From positions 229,154 through 293,153 of the forward strand of contig NZ_LMDF01000001.1 of assembly GCF_001425745.1 (NCBI RefSeq): a stretch of 64,000 nt of DNA, read 5' to 3'. Every line of letters begins with the position of its first letter. The first letter of the stretch is position 1. Positions 1-7,801 of this stretch are shown here, in pieces. This stretch comes from Caulobacter sp. Root343 (GTDB taxonomy: Bacteria; Pseudomonadota; Alphaproteobacteria; Caulobacterales; Caulobacteraceae). The notes below the pieces were generated by a model. It did no database searches. It was not told where the DNA came from and saw only the letters and a list, made by a program, of their open reading frames with translations. The position numbers and the translations under genes were made by a program.

Positions 1-387
1 CCGCGCGGCCGGTCGCTGCTGAAGGGCGACGGCTGGCGGGTCGGGGCGGGCGCGGCCTCGATCGCCGCCTTCGCCGGGGCCGCCTACGCCACGATCCGAG
101 GCTCGTGGGGCACGGGCATCGTCCTGGGCGTCATCGCCCTGTGGAGCGTCACCGAGGCTCGCCGCCGGCCGATCATCCGCCGCGAACTGGTTCGGCCGCC
201 CAAGTCCGAACTCAGCCTGACCGAGGCGCGCGCGATCCTCGGCGTCAGTGCTGACGCCAGCCTGGCCGAGGTCAAGGCGGCCTACACCCGCCTGATCCAG
301 CTGGCCCATCCCGACAAGGGCGGCACCGAGGGCTTGGCCGCCCAGCTGAACGCCGCGCGGGATCGTTTGATCAAGCGGCGCGGCTGA
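1..387 (+). CDS. Membrane-anchored J-domain protein (5' end outside window)
   Basis: The frame is open from the first base and ends at TGA 385-387, giving 128 visible C-terminal residues. Two hydrophobic stretches (about residues 15-30 and 36-50) precede a basic linker and a short C-terminal J-domain that carries the HPD tripeptide at visible residues 103-105. This order, membrane segment then C-terminal J-domain, is that of the DnaJ-like proteins related to mitochondrial TIM14/Pam18, which stimulate an Hsp70 ATPase at a membrane. The Hsp70 partner is unknown. No start codon is visible, so the gene is cut only by the window edge. Confidence 0.85.
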   Translation, partial: PRGRSLLKGDGWRVGAGAASIAAFAGAAYATIRGSWGTGIVLGVIALWSVTEARRRPIIRRELVRPPKSELSLTEARAILGVSADASLAEVKAAYTRLIQLAHPDKGGTEGLAAQLNAARDRLIKRRG

Positions 388-536
388 GCTAGGACAAGAG
401 CATGATCAATCGCGAACGCTTCTGGCGCCGCCGCTCGTCGGGCCAAACCTGCTCGGTATGACGCCCTGACCTCGTTCAGGACGAGCCGTTTCGCGCGGCT
501 CCAGGCGTCATCTTCAGTTCGGACTTCGATCATCCC

Positions 537-1784
537 ATGACCACCCAAGACACCGACCGCGGCCAAGACTGGGCCGCGCGCTTCAGCGACCGCATGGCTC
601 GCGTCCGCGCCAGCGAGATCCGCGAGCTGCTCAAGCTGCTGGACCAGCCCGACATCCTGTCGTTCGCCGGCGGCATTCCCGATCCCGGCCTGTTCCCGGC
701 CGACCGGATCCAGGCTGGCTACGACGCCATCCTGGCCGACCCGGTGCTGTCGCGGCAGGCGCTGCAGTACTCGGTCAGCGAGGGCTACCTGCCGCTGCGC
801 CAGTGGATCGCCGAGCGCATGACCCGTGACGGCATGCCGTGCGAGCCGCACAACATCATGCTGACGGCGGGCTCGCAGCAGGCGCTGGACCTGATCGGCA
901 AGCTGTTCATCAGCAAGGGCGACACGGTGATGGTGGCCCGCCCGACCTATCTGGGCGCGCTGCAGGCCTTCAACGGTTATGAGCCGGCCTATCTGGATTT
1001 GCCGGAGACGGCGCTGAGCCAGGGCGTCGACGAGGAGGCCCTGATGGCCGGCCGCGCCCCGCGTCCGCTGGGCTATTTCGTGCCCGACTTCGCCAACCCG
1101 ACCGGTGTCAGCCTGACCGGCGAGGAGCGCGAGGCGCTGCTGGCCCTGGCCGACCGCCTGGACATGACCCTGGTCGAGGACGCGGCCTATCGCGAGCTAC
1201 GCTTCAGCGGCGAGCCGACCCCGACCCTGCTGGCGCTGGACATCGCCCGCGCCGGCGGGATCGACAACGCCCGGACCCTGTTCCTGGGCACCCTGTCCAA
1301 GACCCTGTCGCCGGCCTTGCGCATCGGCTGGGTCTGCGGGCCCAAGCCGGTGATCGAGAAGCTGGTCCTGCTGAAACAGGGCGCGGACCTGCATGTCTCG
1401 ACGATCAACCAGATGGTCGCTCACCGCGCCGTCTGCGAAGGCTATGACCAGCACCTGCACCGCCTGCGCGGCGCCTATGGCGGCAAGGCGCGGGTGATCC
1501 TGACGGCCTTGGAGCGGCTGATGCCGGCCGGCGTGACCTGGTCGCATCCGGAAGGCGGCATGTTCGTCTGGGTGGACCTGCCGGAAGGGATCAACGGCGC
1601 GGCGCTGCTGGCGCGGGCGATCGAAGAGGAGCGCGTGGCCTTCGTGCCGGGCGCGCCGTTCTTCGCCGAGGTTCCGACGACCAACGCCATTCGCCTGAGC
1701 TATTCGCTGCCGACCGACGCGCAGATCGAAGAGGGCGTGGGGCGGTTGGCGCGGCTGATCGCCAAGGTGATGGCGGGCGCGTAG
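537..1784 (+). CDS. PLP-dependent aminotransferase, class I/II (2-aminoadipate/MocR-like fold)
   Basis: This 415-residue protein has the fold type I aminotransferase layout. A short N-terminal arm with the SFAGGIPDP substrate motif is followed by the cofactor-binding LTAGSQQALDL region, the FVPDFANPTG loop, and the Schiff-base lysine K255 in TLSKTLSPALRIGW. A C-terminal domain ends in RLSYS. The family includes LysN-type 2-aminoadipate and aromatic or branched-chain transaminases that use 2-oxoglutarate. The specific amino acid cannot be read from sequence. No helix-turn-helix domain is present, so it is an enzyme rather than a full MocR regulator. The gene is monocistronic and followed by a palindromic repeat. 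Confidence 0.88.
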   Translation: MTTQDTDRGQDWAARFSDRMARVRASEIRELLKLLDQPDILSFAGGIPDPGLFPADRIQAGYDAILADPVLSRQALQYSVSEGYLPLRQWIAERMTRDGMPCEPHNIMLTAGSQQALDLIGKLFISKGDTVMVARPTYLGALQAFNGYEPAYLDLPETALSQGVDEEALMAGRAPRPLGYFVPDFANPTGVSLTGEEREALLALADRLDMTLVEDAAYRELRFSGEPTPTLLALDIARAGGIDNARTLFLGTLSKTLSPALRIGWVCGPKPVIEKLVLLKQGADLHVSTINQMVAHRAVCEGYDQHLHRLRGAYGGKARVILTALERLMPAGVTWSHPEGGMFVWVDLPEGINGAALLARAIEEERVAFVPGAPFFAEVPTTNAIRLSYSLPTDAQIEEGVGRLARLIAKVMAGA

Positions 1785-1795
1785 GCTCTCCACAT

Positions 1796-1926
1796 CCGAC
1801 CTCCCCGGCGAAGGCCGGGGCCCAGATCCACCCAGAGCGTCAGCCGTGAATGCGAAGAGCGCCGCGCGAAGCCGCACGGCGCTCTTGGGTTCGATCTGGA
1901 CCCCGGCCTTCGCCGGGGAGGTCGGG
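1796..1926. repeat. Intergenic palindromic repeat, type A, copy 1
   Basis: Two near-perfect inverted arms (about 1796-1830 and 1892-1926) share the core CCCCGGCGAAGGCCGGGG. An inner hairpin (AAGAGCGCCG with CGGCGCTCTT) lies between them. The element fills the gap between the convergent aminotransferase and carboxypeptidase genes. A second copy with the same arms but a different centre lies at 37510-37642. It probably also works as a bidirectional transcription stop. Confidence 0.85.
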
Positions 1927-1933
1927 GTTCTAG

Positions 1934-3253
1934 TTACCGCGGCGACAGCACCATGCACGGCACGCGCTTGGCCTTCAGGGCCGAGCAGGCGCCGCGGGCG
2001 GCGTCGGAGGTCATGCCTTGGAACTGGGCGCGGAACGTGCCGCCGGCGCCTTCGACCGCGGCCTCGGCGTCCGAAACCACCTTGGCGAAGCGACCGCGCA
2101 CCAGCTTCAGCTGATCGTTGGCCAGCGACTTGGACTTGAACGCGCCGACCTGGACGCTCCATTCGCCCTTTGGCTTTTTGGCGGCGGTCTTGGCCGGCTT
2201 GGCCGATTCTTGCGCGGCGCGCAGGGTGGGGGAGACCTTCACCGGCGCCGGGGTGCGCGGATTCTCGGTCAGGACGATCCGCAGGCCGGCCTGGTCGCCG
2301 TCGCCCTGTTCGATCGAGGGACGTTCGATCGGGCCCGAAGGCTCTTCCTCGTAGATGTTGGCGGCGATGGTGGTGCGCTCGCCGCGCGACCGGCGCTTGA
2401 TCACGTCGAAGCCGGTCAGCAGCAGGTCTTCCATGTTGTTGTCGCGCCAGGCGGTCGAGGGGCCGCCCAGGACCACGGCGATCAGGCGGCGACCGTCGCG
2501 CACGGCCGAGCCGGCGAGGTTGAAGCCCGAGGCGTTGGTGTAGCCGGTCTTGAGGCCGTCGAAGCCGTCCATGCTGTCCAGCAGGCGGTTGTGGCCCTTC
2601 ACGTAATTGCCCCGGAAGTAGAAGCCCTTCACCGAGAAGTAGCTGTAGTACTGCGGGAAGTCGCGCATGGTGGCGCGCGAGAGAATGGCGAGGTCGCGGG
2701 CCGTCGAGATCTGGCGGCTGTCGGGCAGGCCCGAGGCGTTCACGAAGCGGCTGTTGCGCATGCCCAGTTCCTGGCCGCGCAGGGTCATCAGGGCGGCGAA
2801 GCGCGACTCACTACCCGCGAGTCGCTCGGCCATGGCGACGGCGACGTCATTGGCCGACTTCACGGTCATGGCCTTGATCGCCTCGTCGACGCTCAGGCTG
2901 TCGCCGGGCGAGATGCCGATCTTGGTCGGGGCCTGGGCGGCCGCGCGGGGCGACATGACGACTCGGTCGGTCAGCTTCAGGCGGCCTTCGCTCAGCGCCT
3001 CGAAGGTCAGGTACAGGGTCATGACCTTGGTGACCGAGGCAGGATAGCGGGGGCTATCGGCCCGCTTGTCGTAAAGGACTTCGCCCGAATTGGCGTCGAT
3101 CACGATCGCCGCGTACTTGGGCTCGGAAGCGTTCAGCTGCAGATAGGGTATGGCCGCCGACGCGGTGGTCGGGGCGGCGGCGCCGAACAGGCACGACAGC
3201 GCCAGGCCGGCGGCGGCGAGCAGGGAACGGGCGAAGGTAAGCTTGGCGAACAT
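1934..3253 (-). CDS. D-alanyl-D-alanine carboxypeptidase (PBP5/6-like) with C-terminal SPOR domain
   Basis: The reading frame is open far upstream, but the ATG at 3253 is chosen because it begins a typical signal peptide (MFAKLTFARSLLAAAGLALS, cleaved near ASAA). The 439-residue product carries the penicillin-binding motifs in order: SVTK (S73, K76), SAN (133-135) and KTG (235-237). These define a serine D,D-carboxypeptidase that trims the terminal D-Ala of peptidoglycan stem peptides in the periplasm. A linker leads to a SPOR domain over roughly the last 75 residues, beginning GEWSVQVGAF. SPOR domains bind denuded septal glycan, so a role at the division site is likely. It is divergent from the phasin gene. 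Confidence 0.92.
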   Translation of the reverse strand: MFAKLTFARSLLAAAGLALSCLFGAAAPTTASAAIPYLQLNASEPKYAAIVIDANSGEVLYDKRADSPRYPASVTKVMTLYLTFEALSEGRLKLTDRVVMSPRAAAQAPTKIGISPGDSLSVDEAIKAMTVKSANDVAVAMAERLAGSESRFAALMTLRGQELGMRNSRFVNASGLPDSRQISTARDLAILSRATMRDFPQYYSYFSVKGFYFRGNYVKGHNRLLDSMDGFDGLKTGYTNASGFNLAGSAVRDGRRLIAVVLGGPSTAWRDNNMEDLLLTGFDVIKRRSRGERTTIAANIYEEEPSGPIERPSIEQGDGDQAGLRIVLTENPRTPAPVKVSPTLRAAQESAKPAKTAAKKPKGEWSVQVGAFKSKSLANDQLKLVRGRFAKVVSDAEAAVEGAGGTFRAQFQGMTSDAARGACSALKAKRVPCMVLSPR

Positions 3254-3404
3254 CGAGCAGCGTCCGTCACTAGGAACTGAAGCGGTTTCGCACCGCCACA
3301 CGCGTGAACCGTAACATGATGGAAGCGGCCTTTCGCTAAAGTAAACAACTGGTGAGCGATCTTGCCGCAGGCGCGAAAAAATCGAGCGCGTGGTTCCAAT
3401 GCTG

Positions 3405-3475
3405 CAGCTTGGGCGCTGTCCCTGCGTCATGGTGCGCTGCACAATTTTGTTGACTGCTGCACTGCAACATGGCAA
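3405..3475 (+). promoter_or_regulatory. Candidate phasin promoter with TGC-rich PhaR-type operator
   Basis: The 301-base gap between the divergent carboxypeptidase and phasin genes (3254-3554) holds three copies of GCTGCA within about 70 bases. The last of these, CTGCTGCACTGCAAC, overlaps a TTGACT hexamer at 3450-3455. TGC-rich sites upstream of phasin genes are recognised in alphaproteobacteria by PhaR, which leaves DNA when polyhydroxyalkanoate granules form. The assignment rests on motif content and gene context only. No transcription start is known here. Confidence 0.4.
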
Positions 3476-3554
3476 ACCGACGTTGTTCCAAGCGCAATGG
3501 ACGGTTGCAGCCGTTCCATCCGCCCCGCCTCCGACCCTCCCCAGGAGACTTCCC

Positions 3555-3989
3555 ATGGCCGCCGCCGAAACCATCAAGACCTCTGTCGAACAATTCAGCA
3601 CCGCCTCGAACCAAGCGTTCAAGGACGGCGTCGAGAAGTCGCTGGCCGCTCTGGCCGAAGCCAACACCCATTCGAAGAAGAACCTGGAAGCCGTGGTCGC
3701 TTCGGTGACCGCCGCCACCAAGGGCGCTGAAGCCCTGGGCGCCCAGACCTTCGCCTATTCGAAGAAGGCCGCCGAGGACCAAGTCGCCGCCGCCAAGTCG
3801 CTGGCCGCCGCCAAGAGCGTCCAGGAAGCCGTCGAGCTGCAGACCGCCTGGGCCAAGACCGCCCTGGAAGCCTACATCGCCCAGGTCAGCAAGGCCTCGG
3901 AGATCGTCTCGGCCTCGATCAAGGACTCGGTCAAGCCGCTGAACGAGCGCATGACCGCCGCCGTCGAGAAGTTCCAAGCCGCTCGCTAA
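3555..3989 (+). CDS. Phasin family protein
   Basis: The ATG at 3555 is preceded by AGGAG at 3543-3547 and gives a 144-residue protein. It is almost entirely amphipathic helix, rich in Ala, Lys and Glu, with repeated segments such as KDGVEKSLAALAEA, AAEDQVAAAKSLAAAKS and ELQTAWAKTALEAY. That is the pattern of small alphaproteobacterial phasins (the PhaP-type family), which coat polyhydroxyalkanoate granules and control their size and number. It has no signal peptide, membrane segment or cysteine. A strong terminator follows, so it is transcribed alone. Exact granule association is inferred from the family. Confidence 0.85.
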   Translation: MAAAETIKTSVEQFSTASNQAFKDGVEKSLAALAEANTHSKKNLEAVVASVTAATKGAEALGAQTFAYSKKAAEDQVAAAKSLAAAKSVQEAVELQTAWAKTALEAYIAQVSKASEIVSASIKDSVKPLNERMTAAVEKFQAAR

Positions 3990-4045
3990 GAGCCGCTTCG
4001 GGTTTTGGGAGCGTCCCGCCGACGCTCCCATACAAGCCCAGCCTA

Positions 4046-4080
4046 AAGGTCCGGACCGCGAGGTCCGGGCCTTTTTTCTT
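4046..4080 (+). terminator. Rho-independent terminator of the phasin gene
   Basis: A stem of CCGGACC (4051-4057) pairs with GGTCCGG (4062-4068) around the loop GCGA. It is extended outward by further pairs and followed by a T-rich run (CTTTTTTCTTTT). Confidence 0.88.
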
Positions 4081-4140
4081 TTGCGCTCCAGCGGGGCGCG
4101 TTAAGCATGACCCCCACTGAAGTTCGGTTGGAGCGCGTGC

Positions 4141-4602
4141 ATGTCGAAGGTCGAGGAACGCCTGAAGGCGATTGGTGTCGAGCTGCCCCAGCCGGTGGCG
4201 CCGGTGGCCAATTACGTGACCTTCGTTCGGACCGGCAACCTCGTGCACATCTCCGGCCAGATCTCCCTCGACGCCGATGGCGGGATCAAGGGCACGGTCG
4301 GGGTCGACGTCGATCTGGAGACCGCCCAGAAGGCCGCGCGGATCTGCGGGATCAACCTGCTGGCCCAGATGAAGGCCGCCTGCGACGGCGACCTCGATCG
4401 CGTGGTCCGCGTCGTCAAGCTGGGCGGTTTCGTCCAGGCCGGCCCGGACTTCATCGACATTCCCAAGGTCATCAACGGCTGCTCGGACCTGATGGTCGAG
4501 GCGCTGGGCGACAAGGGCCGCCACGCCCGCTCGGCGGTCGGCGTCTACAAGCTGCCCCTCGGCTTCGCGGTCGAGGTCGACGCGGTGGTGGAGATCGCCT
4601 GA
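4141..4602 (+). CDS. RidA/YjgF-family protein
   Basis: The 153-residue protein matches the RidA (YjgF/YER057c/UK114) fold in its longer, YjgH-like form. It shows the NLVHISGQIS strand near the N-terminus, a central helix with NLLAQMKAACDGDL, and KLGGFVQAG with a C-terminal ARSAVGVYKLPLG. RidA proteins form trimers and deaminate reactive enamine or imine intermediates such as 2-aminoacrylate. In the long subgroup the usual catalytic arginine of the C-terminal strand is often displaced, so activity is not assured. Its stop overlaps the next start in TGATG, so it is the first gene of an operon with GDPD and GNAT genes. Confidence 0.85.
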   Translation: MSKVEERLKAIGVELPQPVAPVANYVTFVRTGNLVHISGQISLDADGGIKGTVGVDVDLETAQKAARICGINLLAQMKAACDGDLDRVVRVVKLGGFVQAGPDFIDIPKVINGCSDLMVEALGDKGRHARSAVGVYKLPLGFAVEVDAVVEIA

Positions 4603-5375
4603 TGCGCCCGCGCGAACGCCCCTCGACCGATGTCTTCGGCGAGGCGTGGGAGCGCCTGTTCGACCCGCCGGTGGCTCACCGTGGTCTTTGGACCCCTGAC
4701 GGCGCGCCGGAGAACTCCCTGGCCGCCTTCCAGGCCGCCTGCGCCGGCGGCTACGGCATCGAGTTGGACGTACAGCTGACCGCCGACGGCGAGGCTGTGG
4801 TCTTCCACGACGATCGCCTGGAGCGGATGACCGGGCTGGAAGGGCGCGTGCGCGACCACACCGCCGCCGACCTTGGGACAATGACCCTCAAGGACACCGA
4901 AGAGACCATCCCGACCCTGGCCGACACCCTGACCATGGTCGGTCACCGCGCCATGGTGTTCATCGAGCTGAAGACGCCGTTCGGCGACGTCGGCCCGCTG
5001 GAGAAGCGGGTCACCGAGGTGCTGGTCGACCACAACGGCCCGACCGCCGTGATCGGCTTCAACCCGTACTCCCACGCCTGGTTCGCCGATCATCACCCGC
5101 AGATCTTGCGCGGCCTGGACAGCTACACCTGGAACGACGAGAGCGCCCGCAAGCTTGCGCCCGAAATGCGCAAGTCGCTGGCGGCGCTGGAGCAGGTCGA
5201 GATCGCGCGGCCTGATTTCCTGGCCCTGGGCCTGGACATGTTGCCCAGCCCGCGCGCCGACCTATATCGCGCCAAGGGCATGCCGATCGTCGCCTGGACG
5301 ATCCGGTCGCCCGACCAGTGGGAAGGCGTGCGCGACCATTGCGACAATCTGATCTTCGAGGGCTTCACGGCGTGA
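4602..5375 (+). CDS. Glycerophosphodiester phosphodiesterase family protein
   Basis: Translation from the ATG at 4602, one base into the previous stop, gives 257 residues. It has the GDPD motif HRG (H26, R27), the metal-binding pair ELD (E54, D56) and the second catalytic histidine in FHDD (H69). A TIM-barrel region with VFIELK follows, and the C-terminus has PIVAWTIRSP. The enzyme hydrolyses glycerophosphodiesters to glycerol 3-phosphate and the alcohol. No signal peptide is visible, so it is cytoplasmic. It is coupled to both neighbours by overlapping start and stop codons. Confidence 0.92.
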   Translation: MRPRERPSTDVFGEAWERLFDPPVAHRGLWTPDGAPENSLAAFQAACAGGYGIELDVQLTADGEAVVFHDDRLERMTGLEGRVRDHTAADLGTMTLKDTEETIPTLADTLTMVGHRAMVFIELKTPFGDVGPLEKRVTEVLVDHNGPTAVIGFNPYSHAWFADHHPQILRGLDSYTWNDESARKLAPEMRKSLAALEQVEIARPDFLALGLDMLPSPRADLYRAKGMPIVAWTIRSPDQWEGVRDHCDNLIFEGFTA

Positions 5376-6544
5376 AGCCAAGTGGACCGGGGGTCCAGTC
5401 GGCGGTGCGCGTCCATCGCGCCATCGCCGAGATCGGCCAAGACGCCTGGGACGCCTGCGCCGGCCATACGGGCGATCCGTTCGTCGGCTATGATTTCCTG
5501 TCGATCCTGGAAGAGAGCGGCTGTGTCGGCTCTCGCACCGGCTGGGCGCCGCAGCACCTGTCGGTGCTGGACGAGGTCGGCGACGTGGCGGGCGTTATGC
5601 CGCTCTATCTGAAGTCCCACAGCCAAGGCGAATATGTCTTCGACCACGCGTGGGCCGACGCCTACGAGCGGGCCGGCGGGCGCTACTATCCGAAGCTGCA
5701 GTGCTCGTCGCCGTTCTCGCCGGTGACCGGCTCGCGGCTGATCCTGCGGCCGGACATCGACCCGGACGAGGGGCGCTCGGCGCTGCTGGGCGGGGCCCTG
5801 ACCCTGTGCGAACGCATGGCCGCCTCGTCGCTGCACGTGACCTTTCCGCTCGAGGACGAGTGGCGCTGGATGGGCGAGCGCGGGATGCTGCCGCGCCAGG
5901 ACCAGCAGTACCATTGGGAAAACCACGGCTACGCCACCTTCGACGACTTCCTGGCGGCCCTGTCGGCCAACCGCCGCAAGACCATCCGCCGCGAACGCCG
6001 CGACGCCCAGGCGGGGCTTGAGATCGTCGCGCTCACCGGCGACGAGCTGACCGAAGCCCACTGGGACGCCTTCTTCGCCTTCTACATGGATACGGGCAGC
6101 CGCAAGTGGGGGCGGCCCTACCTGAACCGGCGCTTCTTCTCGCTGCTGAATGAGCGGATGGCCGACAAGGTGCTGCTGATCCTGGCTCGTAGACCGGGCG
6201 GGCCGTGGATCGCCGGAGCGTTGAACCTCCTGGGCCGCGACTGCCTTTACGGCCGCCACTGGGGCTGCACCGAGGACGTGCCGTTCCTGCATTTCGAGCT
6301 CTGCTACTACCAGGCCATCGAGCACGCCATCCGGCTGGGCCTGCCGCGCGTCGAGGCCGGCGCCCAGGGCCAGCATAAGATCGCCCGCGGCTACCTGCCC
6401 AGCGCCGTCTACTCCGCCCACTGGATCGCCGACCCCGCCCTGCGCGAGCCGGTCGCCCGCTATCTCGAGCGCGAGCGCGAAGCGGTCGAGAGCGACATGG
6501 CGATGCTGGCGGAGGAATATTCGCCGTTCCGGGAGGAGCGGTAG
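5372..6544 (+). CDS. GNAT/FemAB-like family protein (DUF482-type)
   Basis: The chosen start is GTG 5372, which overlaps the upstream TGA (GTGA). It gives 390 residues. The protein resembles the DUF482 family (peptidoglycan biosynthesis/recognition), a double-GNAT fold related to FemAB. It has an N-terminal DPFVGYDFLSILEESGC segment, a central SANRRKTIRRERRDA patch, and a C-terminal GAQGQHKIARGYLP motif characteristic of the family. A role in transferring an acyl or aminoacyl group to a lipid or cell-wall acceptor is inferred, but the substrate is unknown. Third gene of the RidA-GDPD operon. Confidence 0.8.
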   Translation: MKPSGPGVQSAVRVHRAIAEIGQDAWDACAGHTGDPFVGYDFLSILEESGCVGSRTGWAPQHLSVLDEVGDVAGVMPLYLKSHSQGEYVFDHAWADAYERAGGRYYPKLQCSSPFSPVTGSRLILRPDIDPDEGRSALLGGALTLCERMAASSLHVTFPLEDEWRWMGERGMLPRQDQQYHWENHGYATFDDFLAALSANRRKTIRRERRDAQAGLEIVALTGDELTEAHWDAFFAFYMDTGSRKWGRPYLNRRFFSLLNERMADKVLLILARRPGGPWIAGALNLLGRDCLYGRHWGCTEDVPFLHFELCYYQAIEHAIRLGLPRVEAGAQGQHKIARGYLPSAVYSAHWIADPALREPVARYLEREREAVESDMAMLAEEYSPFREER

Positions 6545-6549
6545 GCCAT

Positions 6550-6661
6550 AAAAACTGTCATCCCGGACAAGCGCGAAGCGCGCCGATCCGGGACCGCCGG
6601 AAACGCTGAGTTTGCCGCGGTCCCGGCTCTCCGCTGCGCTGCGGCCGGGATGACAGTTTTA
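6550..6661. repeat. Intergenic palindromic element, type B
   Basis: The outer arms AAAACTGTCATCCCGG and CCGGGATGACAGTTTT are exact inverted repeats about 80 bases apart. Inside lie further GC-rich palindromes (GCGCGAAGCGCGC, and CCGCTGCGCTGCGG). It fills the gap between two convergent genes and probably stops transcription from both sides. I see only one copy of this type in the window. Confidence 0.85.
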
Positions 6662-6667
6662 AAAGGC

Positions 6668-7156
6668 TCAGTGCAGCCGCACCTCGCCCACCTTGTCCTT
6701 GTAGGTCTTCTTCGGATCGGCCCCGAGCATCATGCGCACCCCGGCGAACAGGCTGTTCTCGTTCAGCCAGATCTGGGCGTCGGCCGGTTCGAAGCGCAGC
6801 AGGCGCAGCTTGGGATCGTCCTTGCCTTCGTACCAGGCGGCGATGAACGGGTTCCAGAGGCGGTTGATGGTCTCGTAGTCGTTGTCGATCCGCAGATGGC
6901 CGTCGACCGCCGCGAACAGGTGGTGGCCCTTGTCGGCGAAATGGATGAAGGCGTCGCGGCCCTGGCCCTCGACCTGCCGCACCAGGTCGACGTCGACGGC
7001 GCTGAAGATCCAGATCGGGCCGGAATGGTCGCCCTCGATGACGGCGGTCATCGGCTGGGCGCGACCGCCGTCGACGTCGGGCAGGCCCAGCATCACGGTG
7101 CGGTCGGACTTGAGGGCCTTCCAGAACTTGGCGGCCAGATCAGCTTCCTTGGACAT
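6668..7156 (-). CDS. Pyridoxamine 5'-phosphate oxidase-like flavin protein (general stress protein 26 type)
   Basis: The ATG at 7156 has a GGGAG ribosome site and yields 162 residues. The split-barrel flavin fold is suggested by AKFWKALKSDRTVMLGLPD at the N-terminus, GPIWIFSAVDVDLV in the middle strand, and HHLFAAVDGHLRIDNDYETINRLWNPFIAAWYEGKDDPKL near the C-terminus. The last block is typical of the general stress protein 26 group rather than true PdxH. Such proteins bind FMN or FAD, and their cellular substrate is not established. It is transcribed separately from the gene that follows at 7229. Confidence 0.85.
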   Translation of the reverse strand: MSKEADLAAKFWKALKSDRTVMLGLPDVDGGRAQPMTAVIEGDHSGPIWIFSAVDVDLVRQVEGQGRDAFIHFADKGHHLFAAVDGHLRIDNDYETINRLWNPFIAAWYEGKDDPKLRLLRFEPADAQIWLNENSLFAGVRMMLGADPKKTYKDKVGEVRLH

Positions 7157-7228
7157 CGCGGTCTCCCTTGATTGGCGAAGACCCAACGGAGACCGAAGGC
7201 GCGCGTTCCTAGGGTGGAGCTTCGCCAG

Positions 7229-7801
7229 TCAAGACCGGTCCCAGGCTGCCTTCAGTAGCGTCCTGACCTCGTCGTCGATCTCGGCCGGGGAGGCCAGGGC
7301 CAGCTTGGCCTTCAGGCGTTCGGACCAGCTCTCGTTCTTCGGTTCGGACAGGCGCGGGGCGGCGTCGGGCGTCAGGGCCAGGCCCAGGGACACGCCGCCG
7401 CCCTTGACCGGCTTGGCGGCTGCGAACTGCACCTTGTTGGACCAGGCGGTGAAGGCCTTGCGCTGGCCGGTCACCAGGCCCGGGAAGTCGGCGACGGCGG
7501 CCTCGATCGCTTCCAGGATCGCGGTGGAGGCCGGATCGGTCCACAGGGTCTGGCGCAGGGTGTCGGCGTCGTCCCAGCCGCCGGCTTCAGGATAGGCGAC
7601 GGCGAAGATGTGGGCGGCGCGGTTCTGGCCGACGCCGTATGTCGCCTTCAGCCATTCGGCGCGCGCCTTGGGCTTGGTTTCCTTGCACTCGGCGCGGACG
7701 ATCTCGACCCACTGGTCGATGGTCTTGCCGGTGTCGCGCTCCAGGCTGGCCTGGACCGAGGCGAACCACTTCTGTTGGCGTTCGGTGAGACCTTGGCTCA
7801 T
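7229..7801 (-). CDS. DUF4287/DUF5655-like domain protein
   Basis: The ATG at 7801 overlaps the stop of the upstream hydrolase gene by four bases, so the two are translationally coupled. The 190-residue protein starts with a DUF4287-type module (TERQQKWFASVQASLERDTGKT, then QWVEIVRAECKETKPKARAEWLK and YGVGQNRAAHIFAVA). Its C-terminal part resembles the DUF5655 region. Function is unknown. The N-terminal helical module resembles a small DNA- or protein-binding unit, but no catalytic residues can be recognised. Confidence 0.72.
   Translation of the reverse strand: MSQGLTERQQKWFASVQASLERDTGKTIDQWVEIVRAECKETKPKARAEWLKATYGVGQNRAAHIFAVAYPEAGGWDDADTLRQTLWTDPASTAILEAIEAAVADFPGLVTGQRKAFTAWSNKVQFAAAKPVKGGGVSLGLALTPDAAPRLSEPKNESWSERLKAKLALASPAEIDDEVRTLLKAAWDRS

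Noticed and set aside
1934-3721. A longer form of the carboxypeptidase starting near 3721
   Set aside because: The extension would bury the signal peptide and cover the phasin gene. ATG 3253 fits the family.
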